From Murimonas intestini (GTDB lineage: Bacteria > Bacillota > Clostridia > Lachnospirales > Lachnospiraceae): 64,000 bases of DNA. Both the position numbers and the translations under genes were made by a program. A model generated the notes under the pieces. The model ran no database searches. It was given only the letters and a program-made list of their open reading frames with translations, and was not told the origin of the DNA. The DNA lies in NCBI GenBank assembly GCA_003148945.1, contig QGGY01000003.1, positions 434,001 to 498,000 of the forward strand. The letters are read 5' to 3'. Within the stretch, counting starts at the first letter, position 1. Each line of letters starts with the position of its first letter. This document shows, piece by piece, positions 25,669 to 34,790 of this stretch.

Positions 25669-26508
25669 ATGAGCTATAAAATTGTAATTGACAGCTGCGG
25701 AGAGCTGACACAAGAAATGAAGGAGAGCGGACTCTATGAGACAGCGTCACTTACCATGCAGGTGGATGAATACACAATAGTAGATGACGAGAGCTTTGAC
25801 CAGGCTGATTTTTTGAAAAAGGTGGCGGACAGCCCGAACTGCCCAAAGTCATCATGTCCATCGCCGGAGCGTTATATGAAAGCATATGACTGCGGAGCTG
25901 AGCACGTATATGCAGTCACTTTGTCCGCGGAGCTGAGCGGTTCTTATAACAGCGCCATACTCGGCAAGAATCTGTTTGCAGAAGAAAAACCGGAAGTAAA
26001 AGTGTATGTGTTTAATTCTCGATCAGCGTCCATAGGTGAGACGCTCATAGGGCTTAAAATACGGGAGTGCGAAGAAGCCGGCATGACTTTTGAAGAAGTT
26101 GTTGAGGCTGTGGAAGCATATATTGCGGAGCAAAATACATGGTTTGTACTGGAAAACCTGGATACCTTAAGAAAAAACGGCCGCTTAAGCACGATCAAGG
26201 CATTTGTGGCCACTGCCCTTAAAATAAAGCCCCTTATGGGCGCCAATGAGAATGGTGAGATCATTCAGCTGGACCAGGCGAGGGGAATGAACAAGGCTCT
26301 TATAAAAATGGTAGACTCCATTATAGAAAAGGTAGAAAATCCGGAGGACAGGATCCTGGCCATATCCCACTGCAACTGTCCGGACAGGGCGCAGATGGTA
26401 AAGGAAGCCATTTCAAAACGGATAGGTTTGAAGGATATCTTTATCGCAGATACAGCAGGTATCAGTTCCATGTATGCGAATGACGGCGGCATTATTGTGG
26501 TCTGCTGA
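25669..26508 (+). CDS. DegV family fatty-acid-binding protein
   Basis: A 279-residue DegV (FakB-like) protein. It begins YKIVIDSCGELTQEM, with the conserved SCPSPERYMKAY segment near residue 63, TLSAELSGSYNSA near 85 (the Ser-containing lipid-binding loop), and ENLDTLRKNGRLS near 165. DegV/FakB proteins bind a fatty acid and present it to the kinase FakA for phosphorylation; no fakA is nearby, so the ligand is uncertain. RBS CCAGGAGGATTTTAA precedes the ATG. Repeat copy B lies in its upstream region. The next gene is a small membrane protein 136 bp downstream. Confidence 0.9.
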   Translation: MSYKIVIDSCGELTQEMKESGLYETASLTMQVDEYTIVDDESFDQADFLKKVADSPNCPKSSCPSPERYMKAYDCGAEHVYAVTLSAELSGSYNSAILGKNLFAEEKPEVKVYVFNSRSASIGETLIGLKIRECEEAGMTFEEVVEAVEAYIAEQNTWFVLENLDTLRKNGRLSTIKAFVATALKIKPLMGANENGEIIQLDQARGMNKALIKMVDSIIEKVENPEDRILAISHCNCPDRAQMVKEAISKRIGLKDIFIADTAGISSMYANDGGIIVVC

Positions 26509-26644
26509 CAGGCTCTAATATAAAAGTGAAGAAAAAGTAAAAAAGACATGCAAAATTCACAAAAATGGTGTATAATCTTCATAAAAGAGCGGCATATTCC
26601 AGGATAGACCGTTCGTATCGATTATGTAAGGAGAGAATTATAAG

Positions 26645-26887
26645 ATGAGCCAGCAGAAAGTAGACCGGTACAAACAGGAAAAGGCTAACCGCCAGAAGAT
26701 GATTAAAAAGCAGAAAAGAGAGATTTTGATCCTGAAGATAGCAGGCAGCCTCATCGCATTGGCTTTGGTGGGATGGGTTGGATTTTCTGTTTATGACATG
26801 ACGCATGTGGAGACAAAGCAGACATATGAGATAGATACAACTGCACTTGATGAGTACATGCAGACGCTGAGTACAGAACAGAATTAA
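26645..26887 (+). CDS. small single-pass membrane protein
   Basis: An 80-residue protein with a highly basic N-terminus (residues 1-28, RYKQEKANRQKMIKKQKRE), one transmembrane helix at about 29-50 (LKIAGSLIALALVGWVGFSV) and a short acidic tail. Positive-inside charge predicts a cytoplasmic N-terminus. RBS AAGGAGAGAATTATAAG precedes the ATG. It is followed by a strong terminator at 26933-27007, so it ends the degV-side transcript. The family is not recognised; it resembles the short anchor proteins often found as unnamed ORFs in Lachnospiraceae. Confidence 0.7.
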   Translation: MSQQKVDRYKQEKANRQKMIKKQKREILILKIAGSLIALALVGWVGFSVYDMTHVETKQTYEIDTTALDEYMQTLSTEQN

Positions 26888-26932
26888 GTATCTGTCAGGT
26901 ATGTGACAGCTGTCAATTTAGAAGGATATTGG

Positions 26933-27007
26933 ACAGCCCTGTGATTCGAATCAAATATCCTGCTGCCTGCAGCGGGGGATTTGATCAGAGTTACAGGGCT
27001 GTTTTTA
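26933..27007 (+). terminator. intrinsic terminator with internal hairpin
   Basis: ACAGCCCTGT (26933-26942) pairs with ACAGGGCTGT (26993-27002), followed by TTTTATTT. The enclosed segment itself folds (TCAAAT...ATTTGA and GCTGC-ct-GCAGC). Confidence 0.82.
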
Positions 27008-27040
27008 TTTCATAAGAAACTTCGTTTCCTATGAAATAAA
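27004..27040. repeat. 17-bp palindrome between terminator and repeat copy C
   Basis: TTTATTTCATAaGAAAC pairs with GTTTCcTATGAAATAAA around TTC, with one internal mismatch. It abuts copy C of the dispersed repeat. A looser relative (TCAATGA...TCATTGA) follows the T-box terminator at 39980-40003. Confidence 0.6.
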
Positions 27041-27042
27041 AC

Positions 27043-27182
27043 GTTACTGGTCACGAAGTGACCAGTAACACGCTCCGCGATGCACAGAAACGGCAAAACC
27101 GCCGTTTCGCGCTGTAACCCTCGGGATTTTCGTGCATATACGCACGAAAACACCTCGCGGGATGGTGACGTGTGAACAGTAC
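27043..27182 (-). repeat. structured dispersed repeat of about 142 bp, copy C
   Basis: Same orientation as copy B. Here the terminal hairpin is a perfect 12-bp stem, GTTACTGGTCAC-gaa-GTGACCAGTAAC, compared with a mismatched version in copies A and B. The GAAACGGC/GCCGTTTC and TTTTCGTGC/GCACGAAAA stems are retained with different loops. The following 130 bp up to the dehydrogenase gene contain a GC-rich run and no gene. Confidence 0.85.
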
Positions 27183-27311
27183 CAATAAAACCCTCCGGGG
27201 GGATGCGCAGCTGCGCGCGCGGAACAAAAGCTGCGCTATCCAAAATATAGGCTCGCGGGGGGCATGGAGCGCACTTTTGTTCTGTATAGAGACATAAAGG
27301 AGGAATCAAAG

Positions 27312-28352
27312 ATGAAAGCAGCAGTTTATAAGGCTGACGGCAGAATTGTGCTGGAGGAGAGGCAGGTCCCGGTGATACAGGATCCCAGGGACGCTGTCAT
27401 AAAAGTCACCCTGACTACGATCTGTTCCAGCGATATTCATATTAAACATGGGGCAGTGCCCCGCGCAGTTCATGACACTGTGCGGGGACATGAATTTGTG
27501 GGCATTGTGGAGCAGACAGGTGACAAGGTGTCACGCTTCAGGCCGGGAGACCGGGTGGCGGTAAATGTAGAGACATTTTGCGGAGAATGCTTCTACTGCA
27601 GAAGAGGATATGTGAACAACTGCACAGATAAGGACGGGGGCTGGGCAATGGGATGCCGGATTGACGGAGGACAGGTTGAATATGTGAGGGTTCCGTTCGC
27701 AGATAATGGTCTTACACTGATACCTGATACAGTGACAGATGAGCAGGCTCTGTTTGTAGGGGATATACTGTCAACAGGGTTTTGGGCAGCGGCCATGTCT
27801 GAGATAAAGCCGGCTGATACGGTGGCAGTTATCGGGGCAGGGCCCACAGGCCTGTGTACTATGATGTGCGCCAGGCTTTACGGGCCGGCCAGGATCATAG
27901 CCGCAGATACAGATGAGAAGCGGCTGGAACTTGCTGTAAAAGAGGGGATTTCAGACGTGGCAGTCAATCCTGCTATGGCAGACGCCGAGAAGCTGGTGAA
28001 AGATTATACAGAGGGACGGGGAGCAGATGCAGTCCTGGAGGCAGCAGGGGGTAATGATACCTTTGAACTGGCATGGAGGATGGCCCGCCCCAATGCAGTC
28101 GTTGGAATAGTGGCCATGTATGAAGAACCTCAGAAGCTGCCGCTTCCAGATATGTATGGGAAAAATCTGACATTCAAAACGGGAGGCGTAGATGCATCTT
28201 GCTGCAGTGAAATTATGAAGCTTATAGAATGCGGCAGGCTCGATACAAGCTGCCTTATTACGCACAGGACAAAACTGGAGAATATTATGGAAGCATATGA
28301 TATTTTTGAGAATAAGATGGACGGCGTTATTAAGTATGCTATTCAAGTATAA
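27312..28352 (+). CDS. zinc-dependent alcohol dehydrogenase (MDR family)
   Basis: A 346-residue medium-chain dehydrogenase. Catalytic zinc region: TTICSSDIHIKHG (Cys) and VRGHEFVGIVEQTGD (His-Glu). Structural zinc: ETFCGECFYCRRGYVNNC, with four Cys. NAD(P)-binding motif: VAVIGAGPTGLCTMMCA near residue 175. It oxidises a secondary alcohol or polyol; the substrate is unknown. ATG 27312 follows AAAGGAGGAATCAAAG, whereas the in-frame ATG at 27264 has no RBS. It converges on argG, with a shared terminator between the two stops. Confidence 0.9.
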   Translation: MKAAVYKADGRIVLEERQVPVIQDPRDAVIKVTLTTICSSDIHIKHGAVPRAVHDTVRGHEFVGIVEQTGDKVSRFRPGDRVAVNVETFCGECFYCRRGYVNNCTDKDGGWAMGCRIDGGQVEYVRVPFADNGLTLIPDTVTDEQALFVGDILSTGFWAAAMSEIKPADTVAVIGAGPTGLCTMMCARLYGPARIIAADTDEKRLELAVKEGISDVAVNPAMADAEKLVKDYTEGRGADAVLEAAGGNDTFELAWRMARPNAVVGIVAMYEEPQKLPLPDMYGKNLTFKTGGVDASCCSEIMKLIECGRLDTSCLITHRTKLENIMEAYDIFENKMDGVIKYAIQV

Positions 28353-28368
28353 AATATTGATATTATTA

Positions 28369-28401
28369 AAGGCCCGGTATCAAAACGATACGGGCCTTTT
28401 T
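28369..28401. terminator. bidirectional terminator between adh and argG
   Basis: GGCCCGGTATC pairs with GATACGGGCC (one bulged base) around AAAAC, followed by TTTTT on the plus strand and preceded by an A-rich run that serves as a T-tract on the minus strand. Confidence 0.85.
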
Positions 28402-28413
28402 GTACTGATATTT

Positions 28414-29640
28414 TTATTTATTATTTTTCTCAGCCTCAGCCATTTTCATAGCCCTGACTTTTAACGGAAGGCCAAACAGATTGATGAAGCCTTCAGCGTC
28501 GTGATGGTCATAGAGCTCTCCTGTTGTAAAGGATGCCAGTGATTCGCTGTAGAGGCTGTATGGGGAAACTGTTCCGGCTTTGATGATGTTGCCTTTGTAA
28601 AGCTTGAACTTCACTTCACCAGTCACATATTCCTGAGTCACATCGACGAATGCCTGGATAGCCTCGCGAAGCGGAGTGAACCACTTGCCTTCGTATACGA
28701 TCTGTGCAAATTTATTGCCGAGATCTTTCTTTACTTCCATAGTGGCACGGTCTAATACCAGTTCTTCTAACTGCTGGTGTGCTTCCATGAGGATCGTTCC
28801 GCCGGGAGTCTCATAGACACCGCGGGACTTCATTCCCACTACACGGTTTTCAACGATATCGATGATACCGATCCCGTGCTTTCCGCCCAGCTCGTTTAAT
28901 TTCTTGATGATATCAGACACCTTCATTTTTTCTCCGTTGACACTTGTGGGGATGCCTTTTTCAAATGTCATGGTAATGTATTCGCCGTCCTCAGGCGCTT
29001 TTTCAGGAGTTACACCAAGAACTAATAAATGATCGTAATTCGGCTCATTTGCAGGATCTTCCAGTTCCAGTCCTTCATGGCTTATGTGCCACAGATTACG
29101 GTCACGGCTGTAGCTGCTGTCAGCAGAGAATGGCAGGTCAATGCCGTGCTGCCTGCAGTATTCGATCTCATCTTCACGTGACTGCATGGTCCACACATCA
29201 GTCATTCTCCATGGAGCGATGATTTTCAGATCTGGTGCAAGCGCTTTGATGCCAAGCTCAAAACGGATCTGGTCATTTCCTTTACCTGTAGCTCCGTGGC
29301 AGATGGCTGTAGCGCCTTCCTTGCGTGCTATCTCCACAAGCCTTTTAGCTATGCCCGGGCGGGCCATGGATGTTCCAAGCAGGTATTTGTTCTCATATAC
29401 AGCGCCGGCTTTTACACATGGCATGATATAATCATCACAGAATTCATCTACAATATCTTCTATATATAATTTAGAAGCGCCTGAAAGCTTTGCGCGCTCT
29501 TCAAGTCCGTCCAGCTCATTTCCCTGTCCGCAGTCGATGCAGCAGCAGATAACTTCATAGTCAAAATTTTCTTTCAGCCAGGGGATGATCGCAGTAGTGT
29601 CCAGCCCGCCTGAATATGCCAAGATTACTTTTTCTTTCAT
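28414..29640 (-). CDS. argG: argininosuccinate synthase
   Basis: A 408-residue argininosuccinate synthase: citrulline + aspartate + ATP to argininosuccinate. The N-terminal PP-loop [32 protein letters not shown] (substrate/ATP loop) and [19 protein letters not shown] are all present. ATG 29640 follows TCAGGAGGAATTACATT on the minus strand. It is divergent from argCJBD; the 329-bp spacer holds tandem ARG boxes and a 27-nt hairpin repeat that falls in the argG leader. No argH is visible next to it, so that step is encoded elsewhere. Confidence 0.97.
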   Translation of the reverse strand: MKEKVILAYSGGLDTTAIIPWLKENFDYEVICCCIDCGQGNELDGLEERAKLSGASKLYIEDIVDEFCDDYIMPCVKAGAVYENKYLLGTSMARPGIAKRLVEIARKEGATAICHGATGKGNDQIRFELGIKALAPDLKIIAPWRMTDVWTMQSREDEIEYCRQHGIDLPFSADSSYSRDRNLWHISHEGLELEDPANEPNYDHLLVLGVTPEKAPEDGEYITMTFEKGIPTSVNGEKMKVSDIIKKLNELGGKHGIGIIDIVENRVVGMKSRGVYETPGGTILMEAHQQLEELVLDRATMEVKKDLGNKFAQIVYEGKWFTPLREAIQAFVDVTQEYVTGEVKFKLYKGNIIKAGTVSPYSLYSESLASFTTGELYDHHDAEGFINLFGLPLKVRAMKMAEAEKNNK

Positions 29641-29687
29641 AATGTAATTCCTCCTGAAATATATGTAATTTTATATTGTATATTTTC

Positions 29688-29714
29688 GTAACTGTTAAGG
29701 TACTGAGCAGCTAC
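29688..29714 (-). repeat. 27-nt dispersed hairpin repeat, copy 2
   Basis: Minus-strand reading is GTAGCTGCTCAGTACC followed by TTAACAGTTAC. It lies 48 nt upstream of the argG start in sense orientation. It differs from copies 1 and 3 at a few positions but keeps the pairing ends. Confidence 0.75.
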
Positions 29715-29795
29715 GTATTTTCTATCCAATACTATACATCAATCATCATAATTATGCAAGTATAAATATAAAAATAGTGAAAACATATAATTGAT

Positions 29796-29834
29796 GCTTG
29801 TATAATATGCAAATGTGATGTATATTTATACAAA
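29796..29834. promoter_or_regulatory. tandem ARG boxes (ArgR/AhrC operator)
   Basis: Two AT-rich 18-bp palindromic boxes, GCTTGTATAATATGCAAA (29796-29813) and GATGTATATTTATACAAA (29817-29834), are separated by exactly 3 bp, the canonical spacing for a hexameric arginine repressor. They lie between divergent argG and argC, so one operator can repress both. No argR is in the window. Confidence 0.75.
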
Positions 29835-29969
29835 AATGAAAAAACGCTTTACTTCCAAAGACAGTTGAGCTATCATAAGAAATAGACGATTTGAAAAGAG
29901 TTAAGATACAGTAACTATTCAGCAGTTCTGTGTATTTAGAAGATTAATATAAGGAAGGAGCTTTATGAA

Positions 29970-31010
29970 ATGATTAAGGCAGGGATTATCGGAGCAACAG
30001 GTTATGCAGGAGGAGAGCTGGTAAGACTTCTGCTGGGCCATAAGGATGTGGAGATTAAATGGTATGGCTCCCGCAGCTATATAGATAAGAAGTACTCTGA
30101 TGTATATCAAAACATGTTTCAGATAGTAGACGACAGATGTATGGATGATAATATGGAAGAACTGGCCGGACAGGTGGATGTGATCTTTACGGCCACACCC
30201 CAGGGATTCTGTGCAGGCCTGGTGACAGAGGAGATATTGTCAAAGGTTAAGATCATTGACTTGAGCGCTGATTTCAGGATCAAAGATGTAGACATATATG
30301 AAGAATGGTATAAAATAGAACATAAATCACCTGAGTTTATAGGGGAAGCAGTATATGGCCTGTGTGAAATTAACAGGGAGCAGGTCAGGGGGGCAAGGCT
30401 TATAGCAAATCCGGGCTGCTATCCCACATGCAGCACATTATCTGTCTATCCGCTGCTGAAGGAAGGGCTGATAGACCCAAATACGATCATCATAGATGCC
30501 AAGTCAGGGACATCGGGGGCAGGAAGAGGAGCAAAGGTAGACAATCTCTACTGTGAAGTAAATGAAAATATCAAGGCCTACGGTGTGGCCAGCCACAGAC
30601 ATACTCCTGAGATCGAGGAGCAGCTGGGATATGCAGCGGGACAGGAGATCAGGCTGAACTTTACGCCTCATCTTGTACCGATGAACAGAGGAATACTCAT
30701 CACTGCATATGCATCTTTGAAAAGAGAGGTTTCCTACGAAGAAGTAAAGGCTGTCTATGATAAGTATTATGAGAAAGAACAGTTTGTGCGTGTCCTGGAA
30801 AAGGATGTCTGCCCACAGACAAAGTGGGTGGAGGGCAGTAATTATGTGGATGTGAATTTCAAGATAGATCCCAGGACAAAAAGGATCATCATGATGGGAG
30901 CTATGGACAATCTTGTGAAGGGGGCAGCAGGCCAGGCCGTGCAGAATATGAACCTGATATTCGGGCTTCCTGAAAATGAAGGTCTTATGCAGGTGCCCAT
31001 GTTCCCGTAA
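29970..31010 (+). CDS. argC: N-acetyl-gamma-glutamyl-phosphate reductase
   Basis: A 346-residue ArgC (NADPH-dependent reduction of acetylglutamyl phosphate). Rossmann motif IGATGYAGGELVRLLLGH and catalytic Cys in NPGCYPTCSTL near residue 150; His in SHRHTPEIEEQLG. It is the first gene of argCJBD. The RBS AAGGAAGGAG precedes two overlapping ATGs: ATG 29965 opens a two-codon frame (ATG AAA TGA) whose stop overlaps the argC ATG at 29970. The leader also contains a GTAACTATTCAGC motif related to the 27-nt hairpin family. Regulation by the ARG boxes upstream is likely. Confidence 0.97.
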   Translation: MIKAGIIGATGYAGGELVRLLLGHKDVEIKWYGSRSYIDKKYSDVYQNMFQIVDDRCMDDNMEELAGQVDVIFTATPQGFCAGLVTEEILSKVKIIDLSADFRIKDVDIYEEWYKIEHKSPEFIGEAVYGLCEINREQVRGARLIANPGCYPTCSTLSVYPLLKEGLIDPNTIIIDAKSGTSGAGRGAKVDNLYCEVNENIKAYGVASHRHTPEIEEQLGYAAGQEIRLNFTPHLVPMNRGILITAYASLKREVSYEEVKAVYDKYYEKEQFVRVLEKDVCPQTKWVEGSNYVDVNFKIDPRTKRIIMMGAMDNLVKGAAGQAVQNMNLIFGLPENEGLMQVPMFP

Positions 31011-31096
31011 AAGCATACGAGGCTGTGAAGACAGTAATATAATAACAGATGATATAGTATAAAGCGGGCGGATACTGCCCGGTAAGGAGATTACAT

Positions 31097-32317
31097 ATGC
31101 AGATGACAGAGGGCGGTGTGACCGCAGCAAAAGGATTTGTGGCAGCAGGGATATATGCCGGGATCAAAAAGGACAAAAAGGATATGGCGATGATCTACAG
31201 CAAGGTGCCATGTGTGGCGGCAGGTACATTTACAACAAATATTGTAAAAGCCGCACCTGTAAAATGGGACCAGGATGTAGTATATCATTCAGAAAAAGCG
31301 CAGGCTGTTGTGGCAAACAGCGGTGTGGCGAACGCCTGCACAGGGGAGGAAGGCATGAGATATTGCAGGGAGACTGCCAGGACGGCGGCAGAACTTCTCA
31401 ATATTTCAGAGAAGGAAGTTCTTGTGGCTTCCACAGGCGTTATCGGCAGGCAGCTGCCTATTGATATTATTAAAGAGGGAGTTGTCTCTATGGTGCCGCT
31501 TCTTTCAGAATCGAAAGAGGCAGGTATCCTGGCGGCAGAGTCCATCATGACTACAGATACCATCCGCAAGGAGGCAGCTGTCACTTTTGAACTGGGCGGC
31601 AGAACTGTAACTGTGGGAGGGATGAGTAAAGGCAGCGGAATGATCCATCCAAACATGTGCACCATGCTGAGTTTTGTGACAACTGATGCAGCCATCTCAA
31701 AGGAGATGCTCCAAAAGGCTCAGAGCGCCAGCGTGAAGGACACTTATAATATGATTTCTGTGGACGGTGACACGTCAACAAATGATACAGCCCTTATCCT
31801 GGCAAACGGACTGGCGGGAAATGACGAGATCACTGAAGAAGGCGAAGATTTTGATACCTTTTTAAAAGCCCTGAATATGGTAAACACTGCTCTGGCAAAA
31901 AAGATGGCAGGGGACGGAGAGGGAGCCACAGCCCTGTTTGAGGTGAAGGTCATAGGGGCCGAAAGCAAAGAGCAGGCTGTAACTCTGAGCAAGTCTGTCA
32001 TTACCTCCAATCTGACAAAGGCTGCCATATTCGGACATGATGCCAACTGGGGAAGGATCCTCTGTGCCATGGGGTACTCAGGGGCAGAGTTTGACCCGGA
32101 AAAAGTAGACTTATATTTTGAAAGCGCGGCAGGAAAGCTGAAGATCATAGAAAATGGGGTATCTACAGGGTACAGCGAAGAACTGGCGACTAAGATACTG
32201 TCTGAAAAAGAAGTGACGGCGATTGCCGATATAAAGATGGGAGATGCCTGTGCTACGGCATGGGGATGTGACCTTACATTTGACTACGTAAAGATAAATG
32301 CGGACTACAGGTCGTAG
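31097..32317 (+). CDS. argJ: bifunctional ornithine acetyltransferase/N-acetylglutamate synthase
   Basis: A 406-residue ArgJ, which recycles the acetyl group from acetylornithine to glutamate. The self-cleavage site is visible in KGSGMIHPNMCTMLSFVTTD near residue 190; the new N-terminal Thr is the catalytic nucleophile, and here it is preceded by Cys instead of the usual Ala. VVANSGVANACTGEEG near residue 72 is the conserved N-terminal domain motif. The ATG follows TAAGGAGATTACAT. It is second in argCJBD, 86 bp after argC, and the presence of ArgJ means the cyclic acetyl pathway is used. Confidence 0.96.
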   Translation: MQMTEGGVTAAKGFVAAGIYAGIKKDKKDMAMIYSKVPCVAAGTFTTNIVKAAPVKWDQDVVYHSEKAQAVVANSGVANACTGEEGMRYCRETARTAAELLNISEKEVLVASTGVIGRQLPIDIIKEGVVSMVPLLSESKEAGILAAESIMTTDTIRKEAAVTFELGGRTVTVGGMSKGSGMIHPNMCTMLSFVTTDAAISKEMLQKAQSASVKDTYNMISVDGDTSTNDTALILANGLAGNDEITEEGEDFDTFLKALNMVNTALAKKMAGDGEGATALFEVKVIGAESKEQAVTLSKSVITSNLTKAAIFGHDANWGRILCAMGYSGAEFDPEKVDLYFESAAGKLKIIENGVSTGYSEELATKILSEKEVTAIADIKMGDACATAWGCDLTFDYVKINADYRS

Positions 32318-32356
32318 AAAAAGAGAAGAGAAAAGAAGAGAGAAGAGGAAAATAAG

Positions 32357-33256
32357 ATGGAAGATATGGAAAACTGGCTGGCGAAAGCGAATGTCCTGAT
32401 TGAGGCCCTGCCTTATATCCAGCGGTTTCACGGGAAGACAATTGTAGTGAAATATGGCGGAAGCGCTATGGTGGATCATGACCTGAAGAAAAATGTTATC
32501 AGGGACGTGGCGTTGTTAAAGCTTGTGGGTTTCAGACCAATCATCGTACACGGCGGCGGCAAAGAGATTACTAAGTGGATGAAGAAGGTGGATATTGAGT
32601 CAGAGTTTTACAAAGGGCTGCGTATCACAGATAAACCGTCTATGGAAATCGTTGAGATGGTGCTTAATAAAATTAATAAAGGCCTGGTCTCCATGATGGA
32701 GAAGGTGGGTGTGCGTGCAGTAGGTATCAGCGGAAAGGACGGCTCTGTGCTCAAGGTCGACAAAAAGCTGGTGGGTGATAAGGATATAGGGTACGTAGGG
32801 GAGATAAAAGAAGTGAATACAGAGCTTCTGAACACTCTTCTGGACAATGACTTTGTTCCTGTGATCTGCCCGATCGGGTCAGATGACGGCTTCTATTCCT
32901 ATAATATCAATGCGGATGATGCTGCCTGTGCCATCGCGGCAGCAGTGGGAGCCGCAAAGTTGGCTTTCCTGACAGATGTTGAAGGTGTCTATGCAGATCC
33001 CCTTGATAAATCTACGCTGATTTCAGAATTGAGTGTGAAAGAGGCTGAGGAACTGCTTGGAAGCGGCAATATAGGAGGCGGTATGCTGCCTAAGATCCAC
33101 AATTGTGTGGATGCCATTAAGAGCGGCGTGTCAAGAGTGCATATCCTGGACGGCAGGATCGAGCACTGCCTTCTTCTGGAATTTTTTACAAACAGAGGCA
33201 TCGGTACTGCTATAATCGGGGATGAAGAGGAGCGTTATTATGAAAAAAATGTATGA
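32357..33256 (+). CDS. argB: acetylglutamate kinase
   Basis: A 299-residue amino-acid kinase that phosphorylates N-acetylglutamate. Motifs are [34 protein letters not shown] (phosphate-binding GGG), and [18 protein letters not shown] near residue 185. The N-terminal helix [17 protein letters not shown] is the type present in arginine-sensitive hexameric NAGKs, so feedback inhibition by arginine is plausible. RBS AAGAAGAGAGAAGAGG region precedes the ATG. argD starts 17 bp inside its 3' end. Confidence 0.96.
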   Translation: MEDMENWLAKANVLIEALPYIQRFHGKTIVVKYGGSAMVDHDLKKNVIRDVALLKLVGFRPIIVHGGGKEITKWMKKVDIESEFYKGLRITDKPSMEIVEMVLNKINKGLVSMMEKVGVRAVGISGKDGSVLKVDKKLVGDKDIGYVGEIKEVNTELLNTLLDNDFVPVICPIGSDDGFYSYNINADDAACAIAAAVGAAKLAFLTDVEGVYADPLDKSTLISELSVKEAEELLGSGNIGGGMLPKIHNCVDAIKSGVSRVHILDGRIEHCLLLEFFTNRGIGTAIIGDEEERYYEKNV

Positions 33257-34430
33257 CATAATGGAAGAAGCAGAAGAAGTTATCCTTCATACATATAACA
33301 GGTTTCCAGTTGTTTTAGAGAGGGGAGACGGTGTCTGGCTTCAGGATACAGAGGGGAAGAAATATCTGGATTTTGGCGCAGGTATCGCAGTGTTTGCGCT
33401 TGGATACCACTATCCGGGCTATGATGACGCCCTCAAAGGCCAGATTGATAAATTGATCCATACCTCAAATCTTTATTATAATGAGCCTATGGGGGAGGCG
33501 GCGGCAAAGCTTGTCAGGGCCAGCGGCATGAGCCGTGTGTTTTTTACAAACAGCGGTACGGAAGCCATAGAAGGAGCTATCAAGGCGGCCAGAAAATATG
33601 CCTGGAATAAGGACGGCTGTACAGACCATGAGATCATAGCAATGAACCATTCTTTCCATGGCAGGAGCGTGGGAGCCCTGTCTGTAACGGGAAATCCTCA
33701 TTACCAGGAGGCTTTCAAACCGCTCATGGGCGGAGTTCGTTTTGCTGATTTTAATGATCTTGACAGCGTTAAAGCCCAGGTAACGGACAAGACATGCGCC
33801 ATAATCATGGAAACTGTCCAGGGCGAGGGCGGGATCTACCCGGCAGACAGGGAATTCCTTCAGGGCGTAAAGGACATCTGTGAGGAAAAAGACATCCTTC
33901 TCATCCTGGATGAGATACAGTGCGGTATGGGAAGGACAGGGAGCATGTTTGCATGGCAGGACTACGGAGTGCAGCCTGATATCATGACATGTGCTAAGGC
34001 TCTGGGCTGCGGCGTGCCTGTGGGCGCCTTTGTCCTCAATGAAAAAACAGCTGCCTCATCTCTTGTACCGGGAGACCACGGGACTACATATGGGGGCAAT
34101 CCATTTGCATGTGCAGCGGTTTCAAAGGTGCTGGACATCTTTGAACAGGATAAAATTGTGGAACATGTCAGAGAGATAACTCCGTATCTGGAACAGAAAC
34201 TTGATGAACTGGCAGAGAGGAAACAGTGCATAGCCGGAAGGCGCGGAAAAGGCCTGATGCAGGGGCTGGTCATCCAGGGGCAGCCTGTGGGAGAAGCGGT
34301 GAAAAAAGCCCTGGAGAATGGGCTGATCGTGATTTCAGCAGGCAGTGATGTGCTACGTCTGGTGCCTCCGCTTGTGATCACAAAGGAAGATGTGGATGAG
34401 ATGATCGTCAGGCTGGAGAAGAGCCTGTAA
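33240..34430 (+). CDS. argD: acetylornithine aminotransferase
   Basis: A protein of about 396 residues, a class III PLP aminotransferase. [20 protein letters not shown] binds the PLP phosphate, [13 protein letters not shown] has the PLP ring Asp, and [15 protein letters not shown] carries the Schiff-base Lys. It converts N-acetylglutamate semialdehyde to acetylornithine. ATG 33240 follows GAGGAGCG at good spacing and overlaps the end of argB by 17 bp; an in-frame ATG at 33222 lacks an RBS. It is the last gene of the arg operon seen here; argF and argH are not in the window. Confidence 0.96.
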   Translation: MKKMYDIMEEAEEVILHTYNRFPVVLERGDGVWLQDTEGKKYLDFGAGIAVFALGYHYPGYDDALKGQIDKLIHTSNLYYNEPMGEAAAKLVRASGMSRVFFTNSGTEAIEGAIKAARKYAWNKDGCTDHEIIAMNHSFHGRSVGALSVTGNPHYQEAFKPLMGGVRFADFNDLDSVKAQVTDKTCAIIMETVQGEGGIYPADREFLQGVKDICEEKDILLILDEIQCGMGRTGSMFAWQDYGVQPDIMTCAKALGCGVPVGAFVLNEKTAASSLVPGDHGTTYGGNPFACAAVSKVLDIFEQDKIVEHVREITPYLEQKLDELAERKQCIAGRRGKGLMQGLVIQGQPVGEAVKKALENGLIVISAGSDVLRLVPPLVITKEDVDEMIVRLEKSL

Positions 34431-34483
34431 GAAAATCGCAGTATTAATAGTCATACAGCAATTAAAATACACTATAATCATCG

Positions 34484-34512
34484 TTGTATTTGCTTCTTCC
34501 TCATGATAAAAT
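34484..34512 (+). promoter_or_regulatory. promoter of small hydrophobic peptide mRNA
   Basis: TTGTAT (34484-34489), 17-bp spacer, TAAAAT (34507-34512). Start near 34519, giving a leader of about 70 nt before the peptide ATG at 34590. The leader contains CCTTCG (34558-34563), which can pair with CGAAGG (34572-34577) and cover the Shine-Dalgarno GAAGGGGG. Confidence 0.65.
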
Positions 34513-34589
34513 ATTTATGTATAGTTGAACAGAAGTCAGAGGATAGTCTGATGGTTTCCTTCGGAAGTAAACGAAGGGGGTAGTGTAAA

Positions 34590-34673
34590 ATGAATACGCT
34601 TGAAGTGTTGACATTGGTGCTGGTGATTTTCGCAGCACTTGCCTACATAGATAACCATCAGAACAAAAAATAG
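34590..34673 (+). CDS. small hydrophobic peptide, candidate type I toxin
   Basis: A 27-residue peptide: hydrophobic transmembrane stretch LEVLTLVLVIFAALAYI followed by a polar, basic tail DNHQNKK. This is the layout of Fst/TxpA/holin-like type I toxins. The SD GAAGGGGG lies 10 nt upstream but is buried in a CCTTCG/CGAAGG stem. AGAGGATAG in the 5' leader (34538-34546) is perfectly complementary to CTATCCTCT just after the stop (34674-34682), a long-range pairing of the kind that keeps type I toxin mRNAs silent. A convergent antisense RNA is predicted over the 3' half. It is too short for standard gene calling. It lies between argD and asnA. Confidence 0.68.
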   Translation: MNTLEVLTLVLVIFAALAYIDNHQNKK

Positions 34674-34772
34674 CTATCCTCTACATGCCCATAGAAGATA
34701 GCCTGTAACTAAAAATTACATTGCAATCCGAAGTGCAATCATCAGACACACCAATGTCTTTTGATTACTTCT
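34665..34772 (-). ncRNA. candidate antisense antitoxin RNA
   Basis: On the minus strand a consensus-like promoter TTGAAA (34802-34807), 17 bp, TATAAT (34779-34784) would start an RNA near 34772. It runs toward the peptide gene and meets an intrinsic terminator: GCTATCTTCTA (34702 to 34692) pairs with TAGAGGATAGC (34683 to 34673) around an 8-nt loop, then TATTTTTT. The predicted RNA is about 108 nt and fully complementary to the 3' end of the peptide mRNA, including its last codons. The T-tract corresponds to the Lys codons at the peptide's end. Confidence 0.65.
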
Positions 34773-34790
34773 AAGTAAATTATACACGGG

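Noticed and set aside
22239-27182. CRISPR array
   Set aside because: The repeats are too long, too few and kilobases apart, with no regular spacers and no cas genes.
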